From contig JAXLVB010000002.1 in assembly GCA_046329195.1 (NCBI GenBank), positions 434,001-498,000 of the forward strand: a stretch of 64,000 nt of DNA, given 5' to 3'. Made by a program: the position numbers and the translations under genes. Numbering within the stretch: position 1 is the first letter of the stretch; every line of letters begins with the position of its first letter. This document shows positions 9,801 to 17,613 of this stretch, piece after piece. Origin of the DNA: JAXLVB01 sp046329195 (GTDB lineage: Bacteria > Bacteroidota > Bacteroidia > Cytophagales > Spirosomataceae). The notes under the pieces are model-generated. The model was given only the letters and a program-made list of their open reading frames with translations, ran no database searches and was not told the origin of the DNA.

Positions 9801-10056
9801 CTATGAAGATGCTTCATTCGTTCGTCTTCGTAACGTAGCCTTTATCGTTGATTTAACCAAGGCGTTTAGCATCAAAGGTTTCCGTAAACTCCAACTTTCA
9901 TTGGCTGGTCGTAACCTCCTTACCTTTACTAAATATACAGGTATGGACCCTGAAATTAGCTCAGGTTCGGTTAACTCAGCTTGGGATAGAGGTACAGACC
10001 ACAACACGATGCCTAACCTACGCTCGTATCAAGTAGGCTTGAACATTGGTTTCTAA
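6874..10056 (+). CDS. SusC/RagA-like TonB-dependent outer-membrane receptor
   Basis: The ATG at 6874 gives 1060 residues, starting with a signal peptide cleaved near Ala21 (AFA-QD). A GTG 90 bp upstream would bury the signal peptide and is rejected. Order: carboxypeptidase-regulatory-like beta-sandwich (about 24-100), TonB box SEIVVTG (104-110), plug domain with conserved LLRG and GAQGANGVI-type motifs (about 120-225), then a 22-strand-type barrel ending GLNIGF with terminal Phe. Full length for the SusC family. It imports a nutrient across the outer membrane together with the SusD lipoprotein that follows 56 bp downstream. Substrate unknown: no polysaccharide hydrolase, ECF sigma/anti-sigma pair or hybrid two-component gene lies alongside. 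Confidence 0.95.
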   Translation: MKRTLLMSFLLVCLAGLSAFAQDRKVTGKVTSAEDGSALPGVAVQVKGTNRGVSTDINGAYSIAVPSSGGKLLFSFVGMTGQEVEIGSQSVIDIKLASDTRQLSEIVVTGTGTAVDKRKLAIDVQAVSAKNLPPVPTASIDQALVGKIAGAQISTTNGMPGQPVNILLRGINTINRGTTPMILLDGLQMGATDLNSIDLNMVDRVEVIQGAAAATIYGAQGANGVIQLFTKRGKNGKVNVDVSSSVIRSEYLNIGGLRKADMHGFATDASNNVVGSSGKPLTLDPDLGSYGENLIFNSTDPTVLINKPYNANLKYYDHFGMFFVPANNYNNSATISGGNGKSDFLVSVSNNKQESNFRDLGGISRTNLTVNVGTELAKGLKLRSSTQLVYTKNNINDASGRNVIYTVFNSRPFANYDFKDNDGNYPAYFGDAVGVNGSNPNFWQQYSYSSINKVDVIENLGLTYSFPKFVELDAKYGINYQYEEDIYTYLNQSGNKNSNDQQYWVGNFNGTDNTGELNNYTYNTIFQNFIASATFRTDFQKDFGLSIPIRTTTQASFDWRDRFFKQYITYGLGLPTYTPFNASQTPNQRIASDYKQPFVTYGYLVNQRFDYGDIAGISGGFRTDYSSAFGAGSKPFTFPRGDAYVRLSELDFWKNAKIGSIFDEFKLRGAYGEAGIQPQPFDRYVTLGTRTIGAANTFNFPLSQSNPDLNVEVSKELELGADLGFNITKNTAWLNDLSLSASYWKRSTDNAIYRVDAAPSSGVGTLLDNSFSLASHGFQFSLNASVYKSNDFTWNLTTNFGKQTSEITAVKGGAEVVVLSAAGSTGYVLKAGQKIGQLFGYYAIHSLDELAPDGTPALPEAQRANYEVASNGWVVNKTTKAPYFTPNQYSFGDPNPKFNMSFINDFSWKGIVSLNVQVDWINGSHLYNQTKEWMYRDGIHSDYQIPFTIGGQTGAWSAFYRGVYAERSRNGTKNYFYEDASFVRLRNVAFIVDLTKAFSIKGFRKLQLSLAGRNLLTFTKYTGMDPEISSGSVNSAWDRGTDHNTMPNLRSYQVGLNIGF

Positions 10057-10112
10057 TATACAACGGTTAGAAATCCCATTTTTACAAGTCAAAAACTTAA
10101 CTATTGAATCAA

Positions 10113-11744
10113 ATGAAAAGCACAAAAATATTTTTCTTAACCGTTCTGTTGGCAGGAGGGACTATGTTCTCTTGCAAGGACCAGTTAGACATCAAAAACC
10201 CCAACCAACCTACTCCTGCCAGTGCTGCTACTGAAAGCGGTGTGATTGCCTTGGCTCAGGGGGCTACTTACATTAACGGTTTTACTTCTTCGGGTGTAAA
10301 ATATTACGATGGTGTAGTAGGGGCCTTCTTCAACGGGGTGTTTGGTTTCCACGCTATGATGGGTGACGAAGTAGCTGCCGAAGCTGCTAACACGTACATC
10401 AATAACTTGTCATCGCCCGACGTGGTTACCTACGACGATGGTACTAAGGCGTTGAATCCGAACTCACCTAATACTCAAAAGGCGTTGTTGAGATCTGTAA
10501 ACGTGAATGCTCAACAAGGGGGTAACCCTGGCTTTTTGGAGTGGGCTATGATGTATCAGCTTAACAATGCTTGTAACAACATCATTGATGTTACTAATAA
10601 AACAGCATTCTCTGGCGATGCTGCAACCAAGAAAAATGTATTGTTGGCCTGGTCTTATTTCTGGAAAGGTTTTGCTTATGCACGCATTGGCTCAATGTAC
10701 TATGCAGGGATTATCAACAATACCCCAAGTGCTACCAATGGTAACTATGTGTCAAAAGAAAAGATGATTGCAGAGTCTAATGCTAACTTAGACAAAGCTG
10801 CTACTATCTTAGGCTCATTGACTTCAAACGATGCTTACAATTCGACAATCAAAGCATTGATTCCTGATTTCTTCCAAACAGGCAAAGGTACAGCTCCATC
10901 GCCAGCGGCATGGATTAAAAGTATCAATACCCTCAAAGCACGCAACATCTTGGTAAATACTCCAGTTGCCAGTATGACTGCAGCCCAGTGGAATTCAATC
11001 TTGGATTTGACTAACAAAGGTATCGGTTCAAGCGACCCAGTGTTTACAGGCCGTGCCAATGGTACTGCCGATATCTTTAGCCCTTCTAACTACAACGTAG
11101 CAGCTCGCTCGGTAGGTTCTGGTGCTCAAGGTGGTACTTACAAAATCTCAGAACGCTTGATTCAAGATTTCCCTAAAGGTGACAAGCGTTTGGATAATAA
11201 CTTCAACCAATTTGCCGTATGGGTAGGAAACGCTGACCGTGGTAATGCCTTCAACACCCGCTGGGGTATCAAAGACGGTGGTAATGGTCTTGCAGGGGTA
11301 ATTACCTACGTAAACCGTACTGCTGGTGCGGGCGAAATGTATTTGGCGGGTACTTACGAAGAAAACGAGTTGATGAAAGCTGAAGCCTTGCTTTATACCG
11401 GTAATGCAGCTGGTGCCGCTACAAGCATTGATAACGTTCGTGCTTATCAAGGTGCTGGTTTGGCTAAATTAACAACAACAGACGTAAACACCCTCAAAGA
11501 AGAACTTCGCAAAGAGCGCCGTGTGGCGTTGGCCTTTAGAGGGATGGCCTTCTATGACTACCGCCGTTTAGGTATTTTGGATAATGGACGCACCAACTGC
11601 GTAGTTATTTCTAAAGATGGTAAGACCGTTTACACCAAAGCAACAATTCAGTATAACTACTTGGATTACTGGGATGTACCCGATAATGAATTGGCCTACA
11701 ACCCTGCTGCTGCTGGTAGCGACCCTATCAAAAATCCAAAATAA
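10113..11744 (+). CDS. SusD/RagB-like outer-membrane nutrient-binding lipoprotein
   Basis: From the ATG at 10113 the product is 543 residues; a TTG three codons upstream is a weaker start. The lipoprotein signal ends at the lipobox MFSC with Cys21, followed by KDQLDIKNPNQPT, the typical opening of SusD proteins. The C-terminal third has the family's TPR-like LRKERRVALAFRGMAFYDYRR segment (about residues 455-480), which is highly conserved in the SusD/RagB family. It works as the ligand-capturing lid of the SusC receptor encoded just upstream. The operon ends at the strong hairpin at 11764. Confidence 0.94.
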   Translation: MKSTKIFFLTVLLAGGTMFSCKDQLDIKNPNQPTPASAATESGVIALAQGATYINGFTSSGVKYYDGVVGAFFNGVFGFHAMMGDEVAAEAANTYINNLSSPDVVTYDDGTKALNPNSPNTQKALLRSVNVNAQQGGNPGFLEWAMMYQLNNACNNIIDVTNKTAFSGDAATKKNVLLAWSYFWKGFAYARIGSMYYAGIINNTPSATNGNYVSKEKMIAESNANLDKAATILGSLTSNDAYNSTIKALIPDFFQTGKGTAPSPAAWIKSINTLKARNILVNTPVASMTAAQWNSILDLTNKGIGSSDPVFTGRANGTADIFSPSNYNVAARSVGSGAQGGTYKISERLIQDFPKGDKRLDNNFNQFAVWVGNADRGNAFNTRWGIKDGGNGLAGVITYVNRTAGAGEMYLAGTYEENELMKAEALLYTGNAAGAATSIDNVRAYQGAGLAKLTTTDVNTLKEELRKERRVALAFRGMAFYDYRRLGILDNGRTNCVVISKDGKTVYTKATIQYNYLDYWDVPDNELAYNPAAAGSDPIKNPK

Positions 11745-11763
11745 GACATTCGTGATTTTATAC

Positions 11764-11803
11764 AAAGAAGAACCCCGCCATCTTGGCGGGGTTCTTCTTT
11801 TTT
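11764..11803 (+). terminator. Strong intrinsic terminator after second SusCD operon
   Basis: A 17-bp perfect stem (AAAGAAGAACCCCGCCA with its complement, 11764-11780 and 11784-11800) with a 3-base loop, followed by TTT. It ends transcription of the SusCD pair. Confidence 0.92.
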
Positions 11804-11848
11804 AGGCCAATGCCATGAGCGTTTCAGCAGGAAAGCGTAACTTGCAGC

Positions 11849-13780
11849 ATGATTTCTATTACTAATCTATCGTTTTATTTTGGCAGCAGGGCTTTGTACG
11901 ATGGAGCCTCGCTTCATATTAAGCCCAAAGACAGAATTGGCCTAATCGGCGCCAACGGTACGGGGAAGTCCACTTTGCTCCGTATGATTAATGGTGAGTA
12001 CCAGCCCGATGGGGGGACAATCTCAAAATCAGGCGATTGTACCATTGGCTTTTTGAACCAAGACCTGCTCTCGTACCTTACCGACGAGCCAATTCTCAAT
12101 GTGGCCATGCAGGCTTTTGAACGTCAGAACGAGATTCAGAAGCAAATTGACAAGGTCTTGCACGAAATGGAGGTTAATTACAAAGACTCTTTGGTGGACA
12201 AACTGGCCCACCTGCAAGATGAGTTTGAAGCGTTGGGAGGATATACCATGCAGTCAAAAGCCGAGGAGATACTGGAAGGTTTGGGCTTTACGACCGACGA
12301 CCTCTCCATGCCACTCCAACAGTTTTCGGGAGGATGGAGGATGCGGGTTATGCTGGCAAAGCTGTTACTCCAAAAGCCGTCTTTATTGATGCTTGATGAG
12401 CCAACCAACCACCTGGACCTTCCTTCTATTGAGTGGGTTGAAAATTATATTCGTACTTACGAAGGGGCTGTCCTTGTGGTCTCGCACGACCGTTTTTTCT
12501 TAGATAATACTGTCGAGGCCATTGCCGAAGTAAGTGGAGGACGCATCAACTACTACCCTGGCAACTACGAGTTTTATTTAGAAGAAAAAGCTCTCCGAAA
12601 CGAAATCCAACGAGGTGCCTATGAGAATCAGCAAGCCAAAATTAGGCAAACCGAGCGATTCATTGAGCGTTTCAAGGCCAAAGCGACCAAATCTCGGCAG
12701 GTACAGTCACGAGTCAAGTCGTTGCAACGGATGGATTTGGTCAATGAGGTAATTGATGAAAACACAAAAGTCAACTTCCGTTTCAATTTTAGCCAACATC
12801 CAGGCCGCCATGTCTTGCATCTCGAAGACCTTAGCAAGGCGTATGGTCCTAAGAGAATTTTGACGAACACCAACGCCCGAATTGAACGAGGCGATAAAAT
12901 AGCACTGATTGGAGCCAATGGCAAAGGAAAATCCACCTTGTTGCGCATCATCGCTGGCACCGAACCTATCGACGGACGTAGGGCATTGGGGCATAATGTA
13001 AACTTTACGTTTTATGCGCAGCACCAGTTAGAATCACTCAATGTAGATAACAACTTGGTGGACGAGCTCAAGCAAACGGGCACCGATAAAACCGAAGCCC
13101 AATTGCGGACCATCTTGGGTTGTTTCTTGTTTGGCAACGAAGATGCCTTCAAGAAAATCAAAGTCTTGTCTGGAGGCGAAAAATCACGAGTGGCGTTGGC
13201 CAAAGTGTTGATTTCGCACGCTAACTTTTTGCTACTTGACGAACCGACCAACCACCTTGACATGACCTCGGTCAACATCCTGATTCAAGCTCTGAATCAG
13301 TACGAAGGTACATTTGTGGTGGTCTCGCACGACCGGTACTTTGTGTCACAAATTGCCAATAAAATTTGGTATATCGAAGACCACGAAATCAAAGAATACC
13401 CGGGTACCTACGAAGAGTTTGAGTGGTGGAAAGCCGAACGTGACTTAGTAGCTGACGAACAAACTGCCCAGGAAAAAATCGTTCAACCCAAAAAAGAAGA
13501 AAAGAAAACTGCCAGCGACGAAGAACGAAAAGAGTGGCAACGACAACTAAAAAAAGCGAAGCAGCGTGTCGAAGAAGTGGAGGGCGACATTACCAAACTG
13601 GAATCGGAGAAAAAAAATATCGAAACGCAACTGGCAGATCCAGAGGTATTTGGCGAGGTAGAAACACTGAAAAACCTCAACGAGCGTTATCAGAAAGTAC
13701 TAACCAAACTCGATACGGCTAATCAGACTTGGGAAGAAGCGATGCTCGAAGCCGAAGAGTGGGAAGAAAAGTTAAAATAA
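11849..13780 (+). CDS. ABC-F family ATPase (Uup/YheS-like translation factor)
   Basis: Encodes 643 residues with two ABC ATPase domains and no membrane segment. Domain 1 has Walker A GANGTGKST (about 34-42), signature FSGGW (about 158) and Walker B LLMLDEPTNHLD. The linker that contacts the ribosome follows. Domain 2 has Walker A GANGKGKST (about 354), signature LSGGE (about 440) and a second LLLDEPTNHLD. Residues from about 545 onward are a charged coiled coil rich in Lys and Glu. ABC-F proteins bind the ribosomal E site and act on stalled or initiating ribosomes. The C-terminal coiled coil favours the Uup/YheS/YdiF side of the family over EttA; the exact subtype is not settled. Confidence 0.92.
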   Translation: MISITNLSFYFGSRALYDGASLHIKPKDRIGLIGANGTGKSTLLRMINGEYQPDGGTISKSGDCTIGFLNQDLLSYLTDEPILNVAMQAFERQNEIQKQIDKVLHEMEVNYKDSLVDKLAHLQDEFEALGGYTMQSKAEEILEGLGFTTDDLSMPLQQFSGGWRMRVMLAKLLLQKPSLLMLDEPTNHLDLPSIEWVENYIRTYEGAVLVVSHDRFFLDNTVEAIAEVSGGRINYYPGNYEFYLEEKALRNEIQRGAYENQQAKIRQTERFIERFKAKATKSRQVQSRVKSLQRMDLVNEVIDENTKVNFRFNFSQHPGRHVLHLEDLSKAYGPKRILTNTNARIERGDKIALIGANGKGKSTLLRIIAGTEPIDGRRALGHNVNFTFYAQHQLESLNVDNNLVDELKQTGTDKTEAQLRTILGCFLFGNEDAFKKIKVLSGGEKSRVALAKVLISHANFLLLDEPTNHLDMTSVNILIQALNQYEGTFVVVSHDRYFVSQIANKIWYIEDHEIKEYPGTYEEFEWWKAERDLVADEQTAQEKIVQPKKEEKKTASDEERKEWQRQLKKAKQRVEEVEGDITKLESEKKNIETQLADPEVFGEVETLKNLNERYQKVLTKLDTANQTWEEAMLEAEEWEEKLK

Positions 13781-13783
13781 ACC

Positions 13784-13810
13784 AGTAGGGTGCCTTAGAG
13801 GTACCCTGCT
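13784..13810 (+). terminator. Weak hairpin after ABC-F gene
   Basis: AGTAGGGTGCCT pairs with AGGTACCCTGCT with two G-U wobbles and a three-base loop. No T run follows, so it may slow rather than end transcription between the ABC-F gene and the next gene 43 bp on. Confidence 0.4.
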
Positions 13811-13823
13811 TGATACATACACC

Positions 13824-15137
13824 ATGAAAATCATTGCTTTGTTGTTTTGGTCAGTAGCTGTTATTTGGCTTATCAACCAAAGTGTATTAGCATTAGGCAA
13901 GACAAAAATCATAGATAAAAAACTTCGTTATGAAGACTTTATCTATGACGATAACATCCGTACGGTACTTCTATATCCACGCCTCAAAGCAGCCGATGAC
14001 CCTTCTAATGCACTGAATCCTGCCGTGATTAGTATGCGTGAAGAAAACCCGATGGTACTGGAGTTTGACTTTTTAGGAAACCGTTTTGGGAATTTTAGAG
14101 CCAAAATATTCCATTGCAACACCGATTGGACACCCTCCGTCTTGAGCGAAGTAGAATACCTACCCGAATACAACGATTTCCCTATTGCCGAGTACCAATC
14201 GGCCTATAGTACCAAAGTTCCGTATTACCATTACACCTTTGAGGTTCCCAAAGTCAAACTGCCGGGCAACTATATTCTGATGGTATATGGCAATGGCAAT
14301 AAGAATGACTACATGTTCACACGGCGGTTTATGGTACATGCCAACAGTATTGGTATTGAAGGGCGAGTCCACTTTTCAAACGATGTACGGCAACGAAATA
14401 CCACGCAACAGGTTGATTTTCAGTTGAGCTATAATGGTTTTCAAATCGTGAATCCTAGAGAAGACGTAAAGATTGTGATTCGCCAAAACTTCCGATGGGA
14501 TAAGTCATTAACCAACCTCAAGCCGTTCAATGTCAATGAGTTTGATAAAAAGATTGAGTATAATTTCTTTGATTTAGAAAACTCGCTGTCAGGCGGAAAC
14601 GAATTTCGGATGTTTGATGCCCGAAGCTATCAGACCAAACTGATGAATGTGGCTAAGATTGATTTTCAGACCGAAGGAAATCGCCTCACCTTATTGCAAG
14701 ACACTCCTCAAGGAGGTAAGGCATACATTCAAATGGAAGATTTTGACGGCGCCTTTGTCATAGACCAATACGAAACCCGCCGAGGTGCTAACGAAGCCGA
14801 TTACGTACAAGTGGTTTTTACCTTACGCAGCGACGAACTAACCGAAAAAAATATTTATGTCAACGGAGCTTTCAACTTCTGGCAATTGAACGACCGCAAC
14901 AAAATGACCTATTTTCCTGCTATCGGAGCTTATCAAGCCATGATATGGCTCAAACAAGGCATTTATAACTACAATTATGTGACCGAAGAAACTCGTACTG
15001 GAAAACGTAGCGAAACCGAACTGGAAGGAAGCCACTCGCAAACTCAAAACACGTACGAAATTTTGGTCTATAGTCGTCCATTAGGTGCCCGTGCCGACCA
15101 ACTGGTAGGTTATCGTATATTGGAGGCGAATCGGTAG
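13824..15137 (+). CDS. Type IX secretion system plug protein (DUF5103)
   Basis: Encodes 437 residues with an N-terminal hydrophobic signal (about 1-23). The rest is beta-rich. The sequence matches the Bacteroidota DUF5103 family: the early YEDFIYDxNIRTVLLYP segment, the central HCNxDW motif followed by EYL, and a C-terminal early-set-like domain with VYVNGAFN-type and YNYxYV motifs. The family includes the protein that plugs the periplasmic side of the SprA translocon in T9SS. It would act in the periplasm or at the inner face of the outer membrane. A likely T9SS client is encoded at 21818. The identification rests on family recall, not a structure. Confidence 0.8.
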   Translation: MKIIALLFWSVAVIWLINQSVLALGKTKIIDKKLRYEDFIYDDNIRTVLLYPRLKAADDPSNALNPAVISMREENPMVLEFDFLGNRFGNFRAKIFHCNTDWTPSVLSEVEYLPEYNDFPIAEYQSAYSTKVPYYHYTFEVPKVKLPGNYILMVYGNGNKNDYMFTRRFMVHANSIGIEGRVHFSNDVRQRNTTQQVDFQLSYNGFQIVNPREDVKIVIRQNFRWDKSLTNLKPFNVNEFDKKIEYNFFDLENSLSGGNEFRMFDARSYQTKLMNVAKIDFQTEGNRLTLLQDTPQGGKAYIQMEDFDGAFVIDQYETRRGANEADYVQVVFTLRSDELTEKNIYVNGAFNFWQLNDRNKMTYFPAIGAYQAMIWLKQGIYNYNYVTEETRTGKRSETELEGSHSQTQNTYEILVYSRPLGARADQLVGYRILEANR

Positions 15138-15190
15138 TAGTTGGAAAATTGGGTAAATAGTGTTAATATAGGGTTAAAATTAAAGATCAA

Positions 15191-15451
15191 ATGGCAGTTT
15201 CAGCAGAAATACAGACTAAAAAACTCCAATTTTTGGAAGAATACTTGCGTATTGATGATTTAGCAATCATTAATAAACTTTCGGAGCTATTGCATAGCGA
15301 AAAAACAAAACGCATCAAGCAGCTTGTCCCAATGACTCAAGAAGAACTAGAAAATAAACTAACTAATTCGGAACACGATTTAGAGCAAGGCAGAGTCTAT
15401 ACACATGAAGAAATCAAAAGATACTTTACTAGTAAACGAAACTTGGGATGA
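15191..15451 (+). CDS. Antitoxin-like protein of a RelE/ParE-type pair
   Basis: Encodes 86 residues, mostly charged and helical, with an N-terminal helix that could dimerise and a C-terminal segment rich in Glu/Gln/Arg (EELENKL through HEEIKRYF). Small proteins of this build, placed directly before a ParE/RelE gene and overlapping it by 4 bp (ATGA), are antitoxins that wrap the toxin. No clear ribbon-helix-helix or Phd-type DNA-binding domain can be read from the sequence, so autoregulation is uncertain. The identification depends mainly on the neighbour and spacing. Confidence 0.72.
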   Translation: MAVSAEIQTKKLQFLEEYLRIDDLAIINKLSELLHSEKTKRIKQLVPMTQEELENKLTNSEHDLEQGRVYTHEEIKRYFTSKRNLG

Positions 15452-15738
15452 TTTATCCGGTGATTTGGACTAATGCCGCACTCGATGATTTATTAGCTAT
15501 CGAAGAGTTTTTGGGTGAAGGGGCACTAGCAGAAAAGGTAATTGATAACCTAATAGCTCGTGCAGAACAGATTCAACTATTTCCTTTATCTGGAACCCAA
15601 ATGGTAACAAGTCAGAATAGAGAATACCGATTTCTAGTAGAAGGAAATTATAAAATCATCTATAGCTTTCGAGCCGAAAAAGTAAGTATCCATGCCATTT
15701 TTGATACTCGACAAGATCCTAATAAACTAAAAATATAA
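15448..15738 (+). CDS. RelE/ParE-family toxin
   Basis: Encodes 96 residues, the usual length for this family. It has the characteristic start (W-x-x-A-A-x-x-D-L at about 7-15), a central helix pair, then the beta-strand signature YRFLVEGNYKIIYSF and a final strand ending IFDTRQDPNKL, where the R-Q-D-P tail is typical of ParE/RelE toxins. RelE members cut mRNA on the ribosome; ParE members poison DNA gyrase. The sequence leans to the ParE-like group but the target is not decided. Its ATG overlaps the antitoxin stop (ATGA), so the two are translationally coupled. Confidence 0.85.
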   Translation: MIYPVIWTNAALDDLLAIEEFLGEGALAEKVIDNLIARAEQIQLFPLSGTQMVTSQNREYRFLVEGNYKIIYSFRAEKVSIHAIFDTRQDPNKLKI

Positions 15739-15764
15739 ACCCCACAACTTTTGTGGGGTTTATA
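15734..15764. terminator. Bidirectional terminator between toxin gene and ychF
   Basis: TATAAACCCCACAA and its exact complement form a 14-bp stem with a 3-base loop. It overlaps the toxin stop codon on the left and lies 6 bp from the end of ychF on the other strand. Confidence 0.88.
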
Positions 15765-15769
15765 TTTTG

Positions 15770-16873
15770 CTACACATTAAATCTAAAGTGCATCACATCG
15801 CCATCGTGTACGATGTATTCCTTGCCTTCTATCCGAAGTTTACCAGCTTCACGGCAAGCGGCTTCTGTTCCAAATTTCACGTAGTCGTCGTAGGCAATTA
15901 CTTCTGCCTTGATAAAGCCTTTCTCAAAATCGGTATGAATCACGCTGGCAGCTTGAGGGGCTTTCCAACCTTCTTCAATCGTCCAAGCCCGAACCTCCTG
16001 CACACCTGCGGTGAAATAGGTAATCAGATTCAATAACTTATACGTCGAGCGAATCAAGCGGTTAAGCCCCGCTTCGGTTAGATTATACTCATCCAAGAAT
16101 AATTGCTTGTCGTCGGGGTCTTCCATTTCGGCAATTTGAGCCTCAATCGAATTGTTCAGTACAATCACTTGGGCATTTTCATGCTTTACAGCCTCTTCAA
16201 GCGCTTTTGAGTAGCGATTGCCTGTTAAGATAGAACCCTCGTCCACATTAGCCACGTACAATACGGGCTTAACTGTCAATAAAAACAAATCAGCAATCGC
16301 CGTTTGTTCTTCTTTAGACAAACCTAACGACCGCACCCCTTTGCCTTCCAGCAAACATTCTTTGCAACGCACCAATACATCATAATCTTGACGAGCTTTA
16401 GCATCGCCACCCATTTTGGCAATTTTTTCGATGCGAGCAATTTTTTTCTCTACACTATCTAAGTCTTTGAGTTGAAGCTCGGTATCAATGATTTCTTTGT
16501 CACTTACGGGATTGATATCGCCTTCTTCTCTCAAAATATTTTCGTCTTCAAAACAACGAATCACATGGATAATGGCATCAACCTCACGGATATTTGCCAA
16601 GAACTTATTGCCCAATCCTTCGCCTTTGCTGGCTCCCCTAACTAAACCCGCAATGTCCACAATCTCGATTGTAGTGGGTACAATACGCTGAGGATTAACT
16701 AATTCAGCTAATTTAGTCAACCGAAGGTCGGGTACATCTACCTTGCCTACGTTGGGGTCTATCGTACAAAACCGATAGTTGCTGGCTTGTGCCTTGGCAC
16801 TGTTACTGACGGCGTTAAAAAGAGTGGATTTACCTACATTCGGAAGACCTACGATACCTGCTTGTAATGCCAT
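15770..16873 (-). CDS. ychF: Redox-regulated ATPase YchF (OBG-family)
   Basis: Encodes 367 residues, normal length. G1 motif GLPNVGKST at about 9-17, G3 DIAGLVRGA near 75, and the G4 position reads NVDE (about 212-215), the NxxE variant that makes YchF prefer ATP to GTP. A helical coiled-coil insert lies between, and the C-terminal TGS domain has the conserved HTDFEKGFIKAEV segment. YchF is a ribosome-associated translation and stress factor in the cytosol. It stands alone on the minus strand with its own possible promoter (-7 box at 16950-16957). Confidence 0.96.
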   Translation of the reverse strand: MALQAGIVGLPNVGKSTLFNAVSNSAKAQASNYRFCTIDPNVGKVDVPDLRLTKLAELVNPQRIVPTTIEIVDIAGLVRGASKGEGLGNKFLANIREVDAIIHVIRCFEDENILREEGDINPVSDKEIIDTELQLKDLDSVEKKIARIEKIAKMGGDAKARQDYDVLVRCKECLLEGKGVRSLGLSKEEQTAIADLFLLTVKPVLYVANVDEGSILTGNRYSKALEEAVKHENAQVIVLNNSIEAQIAEMEDPDDKQLFLDEYNLTEAGLNRLIRSTYKLLNLITYFTAGVQEVRAWTIEEGWKAPQAASVIHTDFEKGFIKAEVIAYDDYVKFGTEAACREAGKLRIEGKEYIVHDGDVMHFRFNV

Positions 16874-16949
16874 TGGTTAAATAGTTAGTAGTTATCGGTA
16901 CGGCTCGTGGCTATTAGAAGAGCGATAACTATTTTTTGAAATTAGGGCG

Positions 16950-16957
16950 CAAAGATA
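16950..16957 (-). promoter_or_regulatory. Possible -7 promoter box for ychF
   Basis: On the minus strand this reads TATCTTTG, an exact TAnnTTTG box, 76 bases before the ychF ATG. At the expected N21 spacing the upstream element reads TCTG rather than TTTG and overlaps the terminator of the preceding gene, so the call is tentative. Confidence 0.4.
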
Positions 16958-16987
16958 ACAAAAAAGCCTCTGAATCCTCAGAGGCTT
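16958..16987 (-). terminator. Intrinsic terminator after PUR-domain gene
   Basis: Read on the minus strand, AAGCCTCTGA, a 4-base loop and TCAGAGGCTT form a perfect 10-bp stem followed by a T run. It closes the single-gene unit at 17020-17337. Confidence 0.88.
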
Positions 16988-17019
16988 GGGGTACAAAAGT
17001 GTATGAATTCAGGTTAGGG

Positions 17020-17337
17020 TTAATCCCATTTAAGATTACTGCCTCCAAAATCCTCCTCTTCTCGGTTGTATTGAGAGAAGTCAAAATCGGGCATTAATTC
17101 GGTTTTTACATGTTGAACCGCATCTTGAAGCGCTTCAACAAACTTATCGAAGTCTTCTTTGTACAGAAACATTTTGTGCTTTTCGTAAGCAAATCCATCC
17201 CCCTGTGGATAGCGGCGGCTCTCGGTGATGGTTATGTAAAAATCATTCGAGCGAGTCGCTTTTACATCGAAGAAATAGGTTCGCTTGCCTGCCTTTACAC
17301 GTTTTGAATAAATTTCTTCTCTTTCTCGTTCTTCCAC
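17020..17337 (-). CDS. PUR-domain nucleic-acid-binding protein (DUF3276)
   Basis: Encodes 105 residues, highly charged, with the DUF3276 layout: an N-terminal IYSKxVKAGKRTYFFDVK strand, a second strand pair with YITITESRR, then KxxxFLYKEDFDKFVEAL and an acidic tail. DUF3276 is the bacterial PUR-alpha-like fold, found mainly in Bacteroidota and spirochaetes, which binds single-stranded nucleic acids; the Borrelia member BpuR binds RNA and DNA and acts on gene expression. It probably works as a small cytosolic RNA/DNA-binding regulator here. It has its own consensus promoter (17370-17402) and terminator, so it is expressed alone. Confidence 0.88.
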   Translation of the reverse strand: MEEREREEIYSKRVKAGKRTYFFDVKATRSNDFYITITESRRYPQGDGFAYEKHKMFLYKEDFDKFVEALQDAVQHVKTELMPDFDFSQYNREEEDFGGSNLKWD

Positions 17338-17369
17338 GAATGTTAGGATGTTTAAGGGTTAGTATTTCC

Positions 17370-17402
17370 CAAAAATAGAAAGAAAAAAACCTTACCTCCA
17401 AA
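17370..17402 (-). promoter_or_regulatory. Consensus promoter for PUR-domain gene
   Basis: On the minus strand TTTG (17402-17399), a 21-base spacer and TATTTTTG (17377-17370) match the Bacteroidota promoter exactly. The start codon follows about 32 bases after the -7 box. Confidence 0.72.
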
Positions 17403-17473
17403 CAAAAAGATAAAATAAATCTGTGATTTAAACGTTAGTAACAAGTACCGTTTAGTAAATAATTAGTACAAAA

Positions 17474-17506
17474 TTTGTATCATTAAAAGAAAAGTTCTTA
17501 ATTTTG
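17474..17506 (+). promoter_or_regulatory. Consensus promoter for rlpA-like gene
   Basis: TTTG (17474-17477), a 21-base spacer and TAATTTTG (17499-17506) match the Bacteroidota consensus. A leader of about 100 bases follows before the ATG at 17614; it ends in a T9 run touching the start codon. Confidence 0.72.
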
Positions 17507-17613
17507 CGACAGTTATGACGCAACTTCTTGGATTTTTCAAAGTTGTCTGCATTTTCTGACCTAACCTTAGAGCCGCCGGGAAACAGTTTTACTTAACCAA
17601 TTTGTTTTTTTTT

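Noticed and set aside
17510..17613. Possible c-di-AMP-type riboswitch in the 100-base leader of the rlpA-like gene
   Set aside because: RlpA genes of other phyla can carry it, but the conserved blocks of that riboswitch are not present and I see no strong fold apart from GC-rich GAGCCGCCGGG.
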